A stretch of DNA of 64,000 bases from Bradyrhizobium sp. Ai1a-2. Its GTDB lineage: Bacteria > Pseudomonadota > Alphaproteobacteria > Rhizobiales > Xanthobacteraceae. The notes beneath the pieces are model-generated. The model had not been told where the DNA came from. It worked only from the letters and a program-made list of their open reading frames with translations, and ran no database searches. The first letter of the stretch is position 1, and each line of letters begins with the position of its first letter. The stretch lies in assembly GCF_000426245.1 (NCBI RefSeq), contig NZ_AUEZ01000011.1, positions 79,639 through 143,638 on the forward strand. Direction: 5' to 3'. Below, one piece after another: positions 16,305 through 25,574 of this stretch. Made by a program: the position numbers and the translations under genes.

Positions 16305-17563
16305 ATTTCAATCGGCCTTTGAAGGTTGAGCCGACGCCCGAAAAGGATCGCGAGCGCGATCCGGGGCCGGTGCGGCATGGCCGTTCAAGGCGGTGGATCG
16401 GGCGGACTGCGGGCGTGGCCCTGGGGCTGATCGGAACGGCCGCGCTGGCGTCCGGAGCCTGGAGCCACTACGCACAGTACCGCCGGACCATCGCCACCGC
16501 CGAGCAGCGCCGCGATCTCGTCCCGGACGTTCGTGTGGCAACGGTCGAGCCCGGCAGCGGGATCGACGTCGTCAACCTGCCGGCAACCACCTCGGCTTTT
16601 GCCGCCGCCAACATCTTCGCGCGCGCCAGCGGCTATATCGCCAAGCGTGAGGCGGACATCGGTGACCATGTGAAGGAAGGGCAATTGCTGGCGGAGATCG
16701 TTGCGCCGGAGCTCGACCATCAAATCGCTCAGGCCGAGGCAACGCTCGGGCAGCTCAGGTCGGCGTTGCAGCAGGCGGAGGCCAACAGGGAACTGGCCAA
16801 GGTGACCTGGGATCGCGACAAGCCGCTGGTGGAGAAGGGCTGGCTCACCGCGCAGCAGGGAACGATCGACTCCCAGACGTTGAAGGCGCAGGAGGCCGCG
16901 GTCGCGGTTGCGCAGGCCAATGTGGTCGCCGAGGAAGCGCAGGTGCAAGTGCTGCATCAGCAGAAGATCTATCAGCACGTCGTTGCGCCCTTTGACGGCG
17001 TGATCACCCAGCGCAATATCGACGTCGGCAGCCTGGTGCAGGCGGATGCAACCAGCGGCACGTTCATGTTCACGATCATGCAGAGCAATGTCATCCGCAC
17101 TCAGGTGTTTGTTCCGCAGGACGCGGCGTTCGGAGTACGCCCGGGGATCGACGCCATCGTGCATGTTCCGGAACTGCCTGACCGCACCTTCCCCGGCAAG
17201 GTCACGCGGATCGCCGACGCGCTGCAGCCGGGTTCCCGAACGCTGTTGACCGAGATCGATATCCCGAATCCGGACGGCGCGCTCACGCCCGGCATCTACT
17301 GCACGATTGACTTGCGCATCCCGCGCAAAACGCCGAGCTTCAAGGTGTCTGCGGATGCGATCATCTTCAATCAAGCCGGCCTGCAGGTCGCCGTGGTCGA
17401 GAACGGGGTGGTGCATCTGCACAAGATCAACATCGTGCGTGACCTCGGCAAGCAGGTGGAGATCAACAGCGGTGTCAAGGCGGGCGACAGAGTGATCCTC
17501 AATCCGTCGGTCGACCTTGCCGACGGCAGCCGCGTGACCCTCAGGACCCAGGCCGTTTCCTGA
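16301..17563 (+). CDS. RND periplasmic adaptor (membrane fusion protein)
   Basis: 420 residues of the HlyD/AcrA family. One N-terminal membrane anchor (TAGVALGLIGTAALASGAW, about 30-48), then a lipoyl half (FARASGYIAKREADIGDHVKEGQLL), a coiled-coil hairpin of about 90 residues rich in Ala, Gln and Glu, the second lipoyl half (VVAPFDGVITQRNIDVGSLV), and beta-barrel and membrane-proximal domains. The ATGA overlap with the pump gene shows coupling. It bridges the pump to an outer-membrane channel encoded elsewhere. Confidence 0.92.
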   Translation: MNFNRPLKVEPTPEKDRERDPGPVRHGRSRRWIGRTAGVALGLIGTAALASGAWSHYAQYRRTIATAEQRRDLVPDVRVATVEPGSGIDVVNLPATTSAFAAANIFARASGYIAKREADIGDHVKEGQLLAEIVAPELDHQIAQAEATLGQLRSALQQAEANRELAKVTWDRDKPLVEKGWLTAQQGTIDSQTLKAQEAAVAVAQANVVAEEAQVQVLHQQKIYQHVVAPFDGVITQRNIDVGSLVQADATSGTFMFTIMQSNVIRTQVFVPQDAAFGVRPGIDAIVHVPELPDRTFPGKVTRIADALQPGSRTLLTEIDIPNPDGALTPGIYCTIDLRIPRKTPSFKVSADAIIFNQAGLQVAVVENGVVHLHKINIVRDLGKQVEINSGVKAGDRVILNPSVDLADGSRVTLRTQAVS

Positions 17564-17812
17564 TGTCTCTTCGTCGGTTCGCCCGGATCGGCAGCAAAAT
17601 CCCTTCATAAAATGCAATTTAATGGCGTGGTTCCGCCGCTAAGCCTATGTTGGTTGAACAGCGGCCCGACAGCGCTTGCCCTCCGAGGCGGTGATCAGGC
17701 GGTCGCTGGGCGGGCGCACTCCCCTGACCTGAAGCGCAGGCTAGCGGCGCCGCCCGGTTCCTGGCGGCCGGCTGGCAGTTGGGCCTCCGGCATGGTTGTC
17801 GAGAATGGATTG

Positions 17813-18490
17813 ATGGTAAAGGTGCTCTTGATCGAAGATGACGGCGAGACCGCCGAAGAGATCACGGCCGAACTCGCCGAACGCGGCTTCGAGGTCGAAT
17901 GGTCGGCCAATGGTCGAGAGGGCCTCGACAAGGCGCGCAACCTGAAGCCTGACGCCATGATCGTCGACCGCCTGTTGCCCGGAATGGACGGGCTCAGCGT
18001 GATCGAGACCTTGCGGAAGGAACAGGTTCGCACACCGGTGCTGGTGCTCAGTGCGCTCGGCGCGGTGGATGACCGTGTGCGGGGCCTGCGCATGGGCGGC
18101 GATGACTATCTCACCAAGCCTTTCGCCGTCGTGGAGCTGATCGCCCGGATAGAAGCGCTGCTGCGCCGGCCGGTGGAATCGCGTGAGACGTTGCTCCGGG
18201 TAGGGCAGCTCGAACTCGACCTGATCGAGCGCACTGCCAAGCGCGGCGATCGGGTGATCGATCTGCTGCCGCGCGAATTTCGCCTGCTTGAATACATGAT
18301 GCGGCGCAGCGACCAGTTGCTGACGCGCGCGATGCTGCTTGAAGAGGTCTGGAACTACAAATTCGTCCCGGCGACAAACCTTGTCGACGTGCATATGGGC
18401 CGCTTGCGCCACAAGGTGGACGGGCCGAGCGAAGCTCCGATGATTCAAAATGTCCGCGGTGCCGGTTTCATCCTTCGTGCGGCTTCCTGA
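17813..18490 (+). CDS. OmpR-family response regulator
   Basis: 225 residues from the ATG at 17813. A receiver domain carries the acidic pair in LLIEDDGE, the phospho-acceptor Asp in MIVDRLLPGMDG and Lys in YLTKPFAV. A winged-helix DNA-binding domain follows (LLPREFRLLEYMMRRSDQLL, then VDVHMGRLRHKVD). An in-frame ATG at 17792 is an alternative start, but the receiver fold begins right after 17813. It overlaps the kinase gene by about 40 bp and follows the pump genes by 250 bp, so it probably controls them. Confidence 0.9.
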   Translation: MVKVLLIEDDGETAEEITAELAERGFEVEWSANGREGLDKARNLKPDAMIVDRLLPGMDGLSVIETLRKEQVRTPVLVLSALGAVDDRVRGLRMGGDDYLTKPFAVVELIARIEALLRRPVESRETLLRVGQLELDLIERTAKRGDRVIDLLPREFRLLEYMMRRSDQLLTRAMLLEEVWNYKFVPATNLVDVHMGRLRHKVDGPSEAPMIQNVRGAGFILRAAS

Positions 18491-19955
18491 GATATTGCGC
18501 CGGCTCCGATCGGTGGCCGCTTACGTTATGCAGAGACATCCGAATTCGATGGGCCAGTGGCAATTCATTCGCTCGAACAGTTTTCGCTGGGCACTTGCGG
18601 TAGCCGGCGTCCTTGCCGTTTTCATGATCGCGCTGTTCGGTTTCATCTACTTGAAGATCGACGGCTATCTGATCGACAGGACCGACCGGATGCTCGGCCG
18701 CCAGATCGTTTTCATGGCGACGCTGCCGATAGAGCGCCAGCTCAATGCGATCGAAGATCATTTGCGGCAGGATTCGCGGGGTGTTCAATTTGCTGCGCTG
18801 TTTGGCCCGGACGGTCGGAGGCTGGCGGGCAACATCGAGCGTCTTCCGGCCGGTCTCAAGATCGACGCGCCGGCGCAGAGCGTCACCGCGGCCAGAGCGG
18901 ATCTGCGGGATCACGATCACCCGGTTCGCGCCATCGGCAGGCGCATGCCAAACGGCGACGTGCTGGTGATTGCGCGCAATGTCGATGAGACCAAGGAGAT
19001 CTCTCACGTCGTCGGCGAAGCATTGGCGTTCGGACTGCTGCCGGCATTCATAATCTGTCTTCTGGCCGGCGCCTGGCTGAGCGTGCGGGCGCAGCGGCAG
19101 GTCGAGGAGGTCAATCAGCGCGTCCAGCGCATCATCGCGGGCGATCTGCGTGAGCGGCTGCCATATACCGAGGGCAGCGAGCCGTTCTCCAAGCTCGCGG
19201 TCATCGTCAACGGCATGCTCGACGAGATGGAAACGATGATAAACGCGCTAGCTGGCGTCGGCAACGATATCGCCCACGACCTCAGGACTCCGCTGACGCG
19301 GGCACGGCTCGCGCTCGAGCGTGGCCGCACCCATGCAACGTCGCTGGAACAGCTTCAGACAGTCGCGGACAAGGCGATCGCCGGTATCGACCAGTCGCTG
19401 ACGATCATCACCGCATTGTTGCGGCTTGCCGAGATCGAGAACAGCCGACGGTCGGCCGGCTTCGGTGTCGTTCCGCTTCATGAGATGTTGCGGGAGGTCT
19501 GCGACATCTATGAGCCGATCGCCGAGAACAAGAATATCGCGCTGACGGTCCACGCCGAGCAGCAGCTCAACGTACGCGGCGACCGGGACCTGTTGATCGA
19601 GGCGGTCACCAATCTCGTCGACAACGCCATCAAGTTCACTCCGGAGGGCGGCAAGGTCGACATCGAACTGCTGCGTAACGGTAATGAAACCGTGATCCGC
19701 GTTGTCGATACCGGCAGCGGGATCACGGCAGAGGAGCGCGACGCGGTGCTGCGGCGGTTCTATCGGTCCGACAAGATGCGTAATACGCCGGGCGTCGGCC
19801 TCGGCCTCAATCTGGTGGCTGCGATCGTCAAATTGCACGGCTTCCGGCTGGCGATCCATCCGGGCGCGGGATGCCGCGTCGAGATCGTCTGCCCGGATCC
19901 CGAAGCGCAATCGCCGAGGGGAGGGCCGCGGCCTGTCCGTGTGACTTGCGTATAG
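18450..19955 (+). CDS. Sensor histidine kinase
   Basis: Up to 501 residues. TM1 (ALAVAGVLAVFMIALFGFIYL) and TM2 (ALAFGLLPAFIICLLAGAWL) flank a periplasmic sensor of about 125 residues. A HAMP linker, an H-box (NDIAHDLRTPLTRARLALE), an N-box (NLVDNAIKFTPEGG), G1 (VVDTGSGI) and G2 (GVGLGLNLVAAIVKLHG) follow. The ATG at 18450 lies inside the response regulator gene; starts at 18528 or 18549 are also possible and would still keep TM1. Partner of the adjacent regulator. Confidence 0.9.
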   Translation: MSAVPVSSFVRLPEILRRLRSVAAYVMQRHPNSMGQWQFIRSNSFRWALAVAGVLAVFMIALFGFIYLKIDGYLIDRTDRMLGRQIVFMATLPIERQLNAIEDHLRQDSRGVQFAALFGPDGRRLAGNIERLPAGLKIDAPAQSVTAARADLRDHDHPVRAIGRRMPNGDVLVIARNVDETKEISHVVGEALAFGLLPAFIICLLAGAWLSVRAQRQVEEVNQRVQRIIAGDLRERLPYTEGSEPFSKLAVIVNGMLDEMETMINALAGVGNDIAHDLRTPLTRARLALERGRTHATSLEQLQTVADKAIAGIDQSLTIITALLRLAEIENSRRSAGFGVVPLHEMLREVCDIYEPIAENKNIALTVHAEQQLNVRGDRDLLIEAVTNLVDNAIKFTPEGGKVDIELLRNGNETVIRVVDTGSGITAEERDAVLRRFYRSDKMRNTPGVGLGLNLVAAIVKLHGFRLAIHPGAGCRVEIVCPDPEAQSPRGGPRPVRVTCV

Positions 19956-20001
19956 CCTGCCTTTTCTCCGATAGTGAGCACGTCGGTTGGAGGAACAGGC
20001 C

Positions 20002-21162
20002 ATGGGCACAGCGATACACCCCTTTCGGATCTCGGTCAGTGACGACGTGCTCGAGGATCTCAAATCGAGGCTTCACCGGACGCGATGGCCCGAGGCCGAG
20101 CTGGTCGAAGACTGGAGCCAGGGCGCTCCGCTGCAGTGGATCCAGGACGTTTGCCGTTACTGGGCCGACGAATATGACTGGCGCAGCCGCGAAGCGCGCC
20201 TCAATCGCTTTGCACAGTTCACGACCGAGATCGACGGACTCGGCATCCATTTCTTGCACGTCCGCTCGCCGCATGCGAACGCGATGCCGCTGATCATCAC
20301 CCATGGTTGGCCGGGATCGGTGGTCGAATTCCACAAGGTGATCGAACCGCTCACCGATCCGACGGCCCATGGTGGTCGCGCCGCCGACGCGTTTCACGTG
20401 GTCTGTCCGTCGTTGCCGGGCTTCGGTTTCTCTGCCAAGCCGCGTACAACCGGCTGGGGCGTCGATCGCATCGCGACGGCCTGGGCCGTGCTGATGGAAC
20501 GCCTTGGCTATGCGCGATACGGCGCGCAAGGCGGTGACTGGGGCTCGGCCGTCACGACCGCGCTGGGCGCGCAAGACGCCGCGCATTGCGCCGGCATCCA
20601 CGTCACGCTGGCGATGGCGACGCGGCCCAATGTCGAGGGACAGCCGACGCCGGAAGAGACGCGGGCGCTGAACGGCATCAAATATTACGCCGACTGGGAT
20701 TCCGGCTATTCCAAGCAGCAGTCGACCCGGCCGCAAACGCTTGGCTACGGGCTGACGGATTCGCCAAGCGGCCAGGCCGCGTGGATCCTCGAAAAGTTCT
20801 GGGCCTGGACCGACTGCGACGGCCATCCCGAGAACATCCTGTCCCGCGACGAACTGCTCGACAATGTGATGCTGTATTGGGTGCCTGCCACCGCGGCCTC
20901 CTCGGCGCGGCTCTATTGGGAGAGCTTTGGACCGAAACGGCGAACTGTGCACAAGGTTACCGTGCCGACCGGCGTCGCGGTCTTTCCCAAGGAGATCGTC
21001 ACGCCGGTTCGAAAGTGGATGGAAGCGAGCTTCACCAATATCCGCCATTGGAGCGAGATGCCGAAGGGCGGTCACTTTGCCGCCTTCGAGCAGCCTGAGT
21101 TGTTCGTGCGCGAGGTGCGCGAGTTCTTCCGGCCGTTGCGCGAGGAATCGAGCCAGTCATGA
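20002..21162 (+). CDS. Epoxide hydrolase family protein
   Basis: 386 residues of the alpha/beta-hydrolase epoxide hydrolase type with the N-terminal EHN domain (FRISVSDDVLEDLKSRLHRTRW). The oxyanion motif is HGWPGS, the nucleophile Asp lies in AQGGDWGSAVTT, and the C-terminal catalytic His is in KGGHFAAFEQPE. It would open an epoxide to a diol; the substrate is unknown. ATG 20002 follows GGAGGAACAGGCC, which excludes a TTG start five codons earlier. It is coupled to the GST-like gene by an ATGA overlap. Confidence 0.88.
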   Translation: MGTAIHPFRISVSDDVLEDLKSRLHRTRWPEAELVEDWSQGAPLQWIQDVCRYWADEYDWRSREARLNRFAQFTTEIDGLGIHFLHVRSPHANAMPLIITHGWPGSVVEFHKVIEPLTDPTAHGGRAADAFHVVCPSLPGFGFSAKPRTTGWGVDRIATAWAVLMERLGYARYGAQGGDWGSAVTTALGAQDAAHCAGIHVTLAMATRPNVEGQPTPEETRALNGIKYYADWDSGYSKQQSTRPQTLGYGLTDSPSGQAAWILEKFWAWTDCDGHPENILSRDELLDNVMLYWVPATAASSARLYWESFGPKRRTVHKVTVPTGVAVFPKEIVTPVRKWMEASFTNIRHWSEMPKGGHFAAFEQPELFVREVREFFRPLREESSQS

Positions 21163-22169
21163 CCGAAGGACGCTATCGGCTGATCGGATCCACCGCGTCG
21201 CCCTACGCGCTCAAGCTGCGTGCGCTGCTGCGCTATCGCCGGATTCCTCATGACTGGGTGATCATGACCAAGGCGCTGCGCGAGGCGACAGCGCACCTGC
21301 GGCCGATGCTGATTCCGGTGCTGCAATATCCCGACGGTAGTTACCGTGGCGAGACCACGACGCTGGCCTACGATCTCGAAAAGCGGCATCGCGGCCGGTC
21401 GGTGATCCCCGAGGACAAGGCCGTCGCATTCATTTGCGATCTCCTGGAGGATCTCGCCGACGAGTGGGCGGTGAAGCCATTGTTCCTCTACCGCTGGTGG
21501 GATGTGGAAGATCAAGCCTATGTCTCGCGCTGGGCCGGCGAGGAATGGTCGACGTCGGAGGCCGAGACCGGCAGCGCGCAGGAGATCGAGGAGTTTCGGC
21601 AGCGGCAGATCTCGCGCATGGCGATCCTCGGCGCGACCGCGGAAAACAAGCCGCTGCTTGAAGAAAGCTACCGGCGTATCCTCGCCGCGTTCGAGCCGCA
21701 TGTCGGGATGACCAGATATCTGTTCGGCAGCCGGCCGTCGCTGGCGGATTTCGCCTGGTTCGGCCAGCTCAGCGAAATGGCGACTGATCCGACGCCGATG
21801 CGGATCATGCGGGCCGCGGCGCCGTTCACCGATCACTGGGTGCGCCGGCTCGACGATGCCTCGGGTGTCGATGGCGCGTGGTACCCACGCGAGCAGGCAT
21901 TGAGCGGATGGGCCGAGGCGCTGCTGAAAATTGCCGGCGAACTCTATCTGCCGTTCCTGGTTGCCAACGAGAAGGCTTTGGCGAAGGGGCTGGAGCGGCT
22001 CGAGATCACCGTCTGGGGCCTGCCTTATGCGCTTGCGCCGTTCAAATACCAGGTCAAGTGCCTACAGCAGCTACGCGAGAAATTTGCAGCACTGAATGCG
22101 GCAGACCGCGACGCTCTACAGCCGCCGCTCGAGCGCACGGGATGCTGGATGCACCTGGCCGCAAACTGA
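21159..22169 (+). CDS. Glutathione S-transferase-like protein
   Basis: 336 residues. Residues 1-85 form a thioredoxin-like GST N-domain (RLIGSTASPYALKLRALLRY, with Ser in place of a redox Cys, and PVLQYPDGSYRGETTTLAYDLE). The alpha-helical C-domain includes LFGSRPSLADFAWFGQL. It is longer than a usual GST (200-230), with an extra C-terminal segment of about 80 residues. The overlap with the epoxide hydrolase suggests a shared detoxification step, such as glutathione conjugation of an epoxide; this is inference. Confidence 0.8.
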   Translation: MTEGRYRLIGSTASPYALKLRALLRYRRIPHDWVIMTKALREATAHLRPMLIPVLQYPDGSYRGETTTLAYDLEKRHRGRSVIPEDKAVAFICDLLEDLADEWAVKPLFLYRWWDVEDQAYVSRWAGEEWSTSEAETGSAQEIEEFRQRQISRMAILGATAENKPLLEESYRRILAAFEPHVGMTRYLFGSRPSLADFAWFGQLSEMATDPTPMRIMRAAAPFTDHWVRRLDDASGVDGAWYPREQALSGWAEALLKIAGELYLPFLVANEKALAKGLERLEITVWGLPYALAPFKYQVKCLQQLREKFAALNAADRDALQPPLERTGCWMHLAAN

Positions 22170-22198
22170 TCGCCTTTCATTGCATCAAGCAAAGCCGC

Positions 22199-22456
22199 CT
22201 ATCGCGAGCAGGACGGCAGCGTCTTGATGGCTTCCTCGGCCTCAGCCCGGCTCTTGTAAACCGTATCGCTTGCGACCGTGATGTTCGGCGTATCCGTCTT
22301 GGGCGTCTTGTCGACGACCGAGCAATTCTTGGTCAGCGAATTCAGCACGACATAAAACGCGGGGCCCGTTCTCGTGCTCTGGGCGAGGGCAGGGGCATGG
22401 CAGACAGTCGCAAGCGACGCAACCAAGCCGAGACAAAGCAGATAGCGTTTCATCAT
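22199..22456 (-). CDS. Small exported protein of unknown function
   Basis: 85 residues from the first of two adjacent ATGs; GGGAGG just upstream suits the second (22453) slightly better. A clear signal peptide (RYLLCLGLVASLATVCHAPALAQ) leaves a mature protein of about 60 residues with two cysteines (TKNCSVVD and LPSC). The family is common in Bradyrhizobium as hypothetical proteins; function unknown. It is convergent with the GST-like gene. Confidence 0.75.
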   Translation of the reverse strand: MMKRYLLCLGLVASLATVCHAPALAQSTRTGPAFYVVLNSLTKNCSVVDKTPKTDTPNITVASDTVYKSRAEAEEAIKTLPSCSR

Positions 22457-22987
22457 GACCTCCCTCGGTTCGAGAGAAGTTAGCGCGCGAAGAGGAGTTC
22501 GGTTCCGGATCGGGATGGTGGACTTCGGTGCCTCACCCCGCAAATTGATGGGCCCCGGTGCATTGGAGCATCGCGGGGCCCTGTATCTTCGTTTTAGCGA
22601 AGGATTCTGGTAGACACCAGGATAACTCTGGATCGAAAAGCGCGTGGCCTTTGCGCTCCCATCCTATGGATATGTTCAGATTGTCGACGGCGCAATGTGG
22701 CTAGCAGCTGCTGTTGACCTCAATTGCGCCGAGACCTTGCCGTTGAGCAAGGTCACTGGACTGGCCCGGTGGCGTCATGCTCCTCTCCAAGAGTGGCCCG
22801 ACGGACATCTGTCCGTATCCTCTGCGTGCCGTCCGACGACATGATCGGTCAGCAATTCCTGCGAGGTCGGGAGCCAAGCTCCCCAGCACCCCGACAGGTG
22901 CATCACCAAAATGCTGCGGCAGATATTGGAGACTGTCAAGTGAAGTCGCGGTTCCCTAGCGACGTGAGGGAACCACGAAGTGCGGGA
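22457..22987. other. 530-bp stretch without a supported gene
   Basis: Short open frames on both strands have no RBS, domain or good composition. A perfect 8-bp stem (GGTTCCCT at 22950, AGGGAACC at 22967) with a 9-nt loop lies just past the stop of the leftward operon and may help end it, but no T-run follows on either strand. Confidence 0.5.
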
Positions 22988-23617
22988 TCATTTCCTATGC
23001 CGGCTGCCAAGCGCTGTCGCGATAGACGCGGGATCCTTGATGCGCTCGATCAGCATGTCGATACGGTCGCCGCCCCAGAACAGTTCGCCGTTGAACACCA
23101 TCGTGGGGACGCCGAAAACGCCAAGTGCCTCCGCTTCCTCGATGATCCGATCGTGTTCCGCTCGCGCAGGGCCATGAACATATTCCTCGAAATCTTTCGG
23201 CGAACCACCGCTCGCGGCGATCACGCCAGCGATATCAGATAGTTCGTCGATCTCCAGATCATGGTTCCAAAAGCGGCGAAAAACCGTGTCGTGGTACGGC
23301 CGAAATAGTCCATGGCGTTGGGCGAACAGCATGCCGGCGCTGGAATAGAACGCATCGTAAATCCGCCGCGGCCCCTTCATCGTCAGCCCTTGCGCGTTGG
23401 CGAAACGCCGCGCGTCCATATAGGCGTAACGCACCTTGCGCCAGAAATGCGGGGTGCGCTCTTCCACGGTCCCCATGAATTCCGGGATCCGCAGCGTATA
23501 GGGCAGCCACTCCAGCTCGACGCCATGCTGCTCCTCGAGTTCGAACAGGCGCTTGTTGGCGACGAAGGCGTAAGGGCTCTTGTAGTCGGTGTAGATGCGT
23601 ACGCGCGGCCTTTCCAT
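22988..23617 (-). CDS. DsbA-family 2-hydroxychromene-2-carboxylate isomerase-like protein
   Basis: 209 residues with a thioredoxin fold and an all-helical insert. The N-terminal active site is TDYKSPYAF, with Ser14 in place of a CxxC, as in glutathione-dependent HCCA isomerases. GVFGVPTMVFNGELFWGGDRI near the C-terminus is the cis-Pro and substrate region. Such enzymes isomerise aromatic ring-cleavage intermediates, but many relatives have unknown substrates. It is the last gene of a leftward operon, 27 bp after the Baeyer-Villiger gene. Confidence 0.85.
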   Translation of the reverse strand: MERPRVRIYTDYKSPYAFVANKRLFELEEQHGVELEWLPYTLRIPEFMGTVEERTPHFWRKVRYAYMDARRFANAQGLTMKGPRRIYDAFYSSAGMLFAQRHGLFRPYHDTVFRRFWNHDLEIDELSDIAGVIAASGGSPKDFEEYVHGPARAEHDRIIEEAEALGVFGVPTMVFNGELFWGGDRIDMLIERIKDPASIATALGSRHRK

Positions 23618-23644
23618 CCCTGACCTCCCTGATCGTGGTGGCTC

Positions 23645-25564
23645 TCAGGCGTCTGCACGTTTCGTTTGTCGATACTGGCTCAGATCAGGATCGTGAGTCA
23701 TCGCCCAATAGTCGACGAAACGCCAGGGCATGGCCGAGAACACGCGGCCCCGGCTGTTGCGGTAATAGGTCGTCATGCCCGGATGGGTCCAGATCAACTG
23801 CTCATGCTCGGCATCGACCTTGCGGACATATTGATCATGCGCCTCTTGACTGACATCGATGGCGGCGATGCCCTTCTCGATCATCTCGGCAAGGCAGGCC
23901 GAGATGTACCGGCTCTGGCATTCCGACTGGAAGATCACGCTGCCGCCATGCGCCGGTCCTGAGTTCGGTCCGAGCATCAGGAAGAGGTTTGGGAAGTTGG
24001 GTACGGTCAAGCCGAGATAGGCCGTCGGGTTATCGTTGGCCCAGACGTCCCTGAGATTGTTGCCGCCGCGCCCGGTGATGTTGAGCCGCGCCGCCATCTC
24101 CGAAACCTTGAAGCCTGTGGAGATGACGATGATGTCGTGCGCGTGTTGCTCGCCATCCGCCGTGACGATGCCATCGCGCGCAAAATGGTCGATTAGATCG
24201 GTGATCAGCTCGACATTCGGCCTGGTCAGCGTCTTGAACCAGTTGTTGTCGAGCAGGATGCGCTTGCCATAGGGCGGATAGGTCGGCACGCATTTTTCGA
24301 TCAGGTCGGGGCGATCCCTGAGCTCGGACAGGATGAAATCCGTCAGCTCCTGCCGGTGCCGGTCGTTGCCCTTGTTGACGGCGCGCGCCGGATGCGGCCA
24401 GTTCGGATCCTTGCGCAGGAACGGCAGCAGGCCGTCGCCATAGCGCCAGAACATGTTGAAGCGGTACCACTGCACATAGAAGGGCAGGTGTGCGAGCAGC
24501 CATTGCGCGCCTTCGGTGATCGGGTCGGAGTAGCCCTTGACCGGCCGCGCCCATTGCGCCGTGCGCTGATAGACCGTGATCGACGATACGCGATCGGCGA
24601 TGGCGGGCACGAGCTGCATCGCGGTGGCGCCGGTACCGATCACGGCGACGCGCTTGCCGTCGAGATTGATATCGTCGGACCACAGCGCCGAATGCACGGC
24701 AAGGCCCTGGAAATCTTCCTCGCCCTTGAAACGGGCCGGAGCCGGGTCGTTGAGCTGGCCGATGGCGCTGACCAGAGCGGTCGATTCGAAGGTTTCTTCG
24801 CCGTTGCCGGTCCTGAGAGTCGAAATCCAGCGCCGCTTGTTCTCGTCCCAGCGTGACGCGACCAACTCGGTGTTGAGACGGACATGGCGCCGGATGCCGT
24901 GTTCGCGCACCACCTTCAAGAGATAGTCGAGCAACTCCTGGCGCGGCGCGAAATAACGCGTCCATTGGTTCCGTTCGCCGAAAGAGAAGGAGTAGGAGTG
25001 GTTCGGCGTATCGACGCCGCAGCCGGGATAGCGGTTGACGTACCAGGTGCCGCCGATCTCGTCCTCTTTCTCGACGATGGTATAGGGGATGCCGAGCCGG
25101 TCCAGCGCGACGCCCAGTGCAATCGCGCATACGCCGGCACCGACGATCAGGACGTGCTGCTCCGCCAGCTTCTCGTCCGATGGACGTTTGTTCCAGCGCG
25201 CATCGCGCGGGATGAAGCCCATTTCCTCGCGCATCAGCGGCGCGTATTCCGGCGCGACGTTCTCGCCGAGCGTCGCGCTCATCATCTTCAGCATCAATTC
25301 GTTGCCGGGATCGGTGATGACAGGCTTGGGCTCGCCGTGCTCATAGAGCTTCAGGACCGCGGCGCGGATTTCGTCCTGGATCTCCTTCGGTACGCCGGCG
25401 TCCGGATCGGGGATCAGGCGCACGTCGCGCTTGGGCTTGTACGGTGGTTCGAGCCAGCGCTCATCGCCGGTCATGTGCACCAGCACCATCAGCAGCACGC
25501 GAATGTCGCCTTCAGCGATAGCGGAAGCCAGGTCGAGTTTCTTGCGCGGCATTTCGATGTTCAT
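23645..25564 (-). CDS. Baeyer-Villiger monooxygenase, 4-hydroxyacetophenone monooxygenase-like
   Basis: 639 residues. Two Rossmann motifs (VGAGVCAIALG at 141-151; IGTGATAMQL at 309-318) flank the Baeyer-Villiger fingerprint, with Phe285, Gly287, His291 and Trp295 in FQGLAVHSALWSDD. FAD-domain stretch GGTWYVNRYPG is at 171-181. About 135 residues precede the first Rossmann fold, the hallmark of 4-hydroxyacetophenone monooxygenase (about 640 residues), which turns aryl ketones into esters with NADPH and O2. ATG 25564 (GAGGAC upstream) is used; an earlier in-frame start would overlap the SDR gene. Substrate inferred only; cyclic and terpenoid ketones are also possible. Confidence 0.87.
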   Translation of the reverse strand: MNIEMPRKKLDLASAIAEGDIRVLLMVLVHMTGDERWLEPPYKPKRDVRLIPDPDAGVPKEIQDEIRAAVLKLYEHGEPKPVITDPGNELMLKMMSATLGENVAPEYAPLMREEMGFIPRDARWNKRPSDEKLAEQHVLIVGAGVCAIALGVALDRLGIPYTIVEKEDEIGGTWYVNRYPGCGVDTPNHSYSFSFGERNQWTRYFAPRQELLDYLLKVVREHGIRRHVRLNTELVASRWDENKRRWISTLRTGNGEETFESTALVSAIGQLNDPAPARFKGEEDFQGLAVHSALWSDDINLDGKRVAVIGTGATAMQLVPAIADRVSSITVYQRTAQWARPVKGYSDPITEGAQWLLAHLPFYVQWYRFNMFWRYGDGLLPFLRKDPNWPHPARAVNKGNDRHRQELTDFILSELRDRPDLIEKCVPTYPPYGKRILLDNNWFKTLTRPNVELITDLIDHFARDGIVTADGEQHAHDIIVISTGFKVSEMAARLNITGRGGNNLRDVWANDNPTAYLGLTVPNFPNLFLMLGPNSGPAHGGSVIFQSECQSRYISACLAEMIEKGIAAIDVSQEAHDQYVRKVDAEHEQLIWTHPGMTTYYRNSRGRVFSAMPWRFVDYWAMTHDPDLSQYRQTKRADA

Positions 25565-25574
25565 GCTCTTGTCC

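Noticed and set aside
22950..22974. Perfect 8-bp stem as a Rho-independent terminator
   Set aside because: No T-run follows the stem on either strand, so only a weak structural note is made.
22724..23242. 172-codon plus-strand frame
   Set aside because: Its second half lies opposite the DsbA-family gene and its first half has no coding features.
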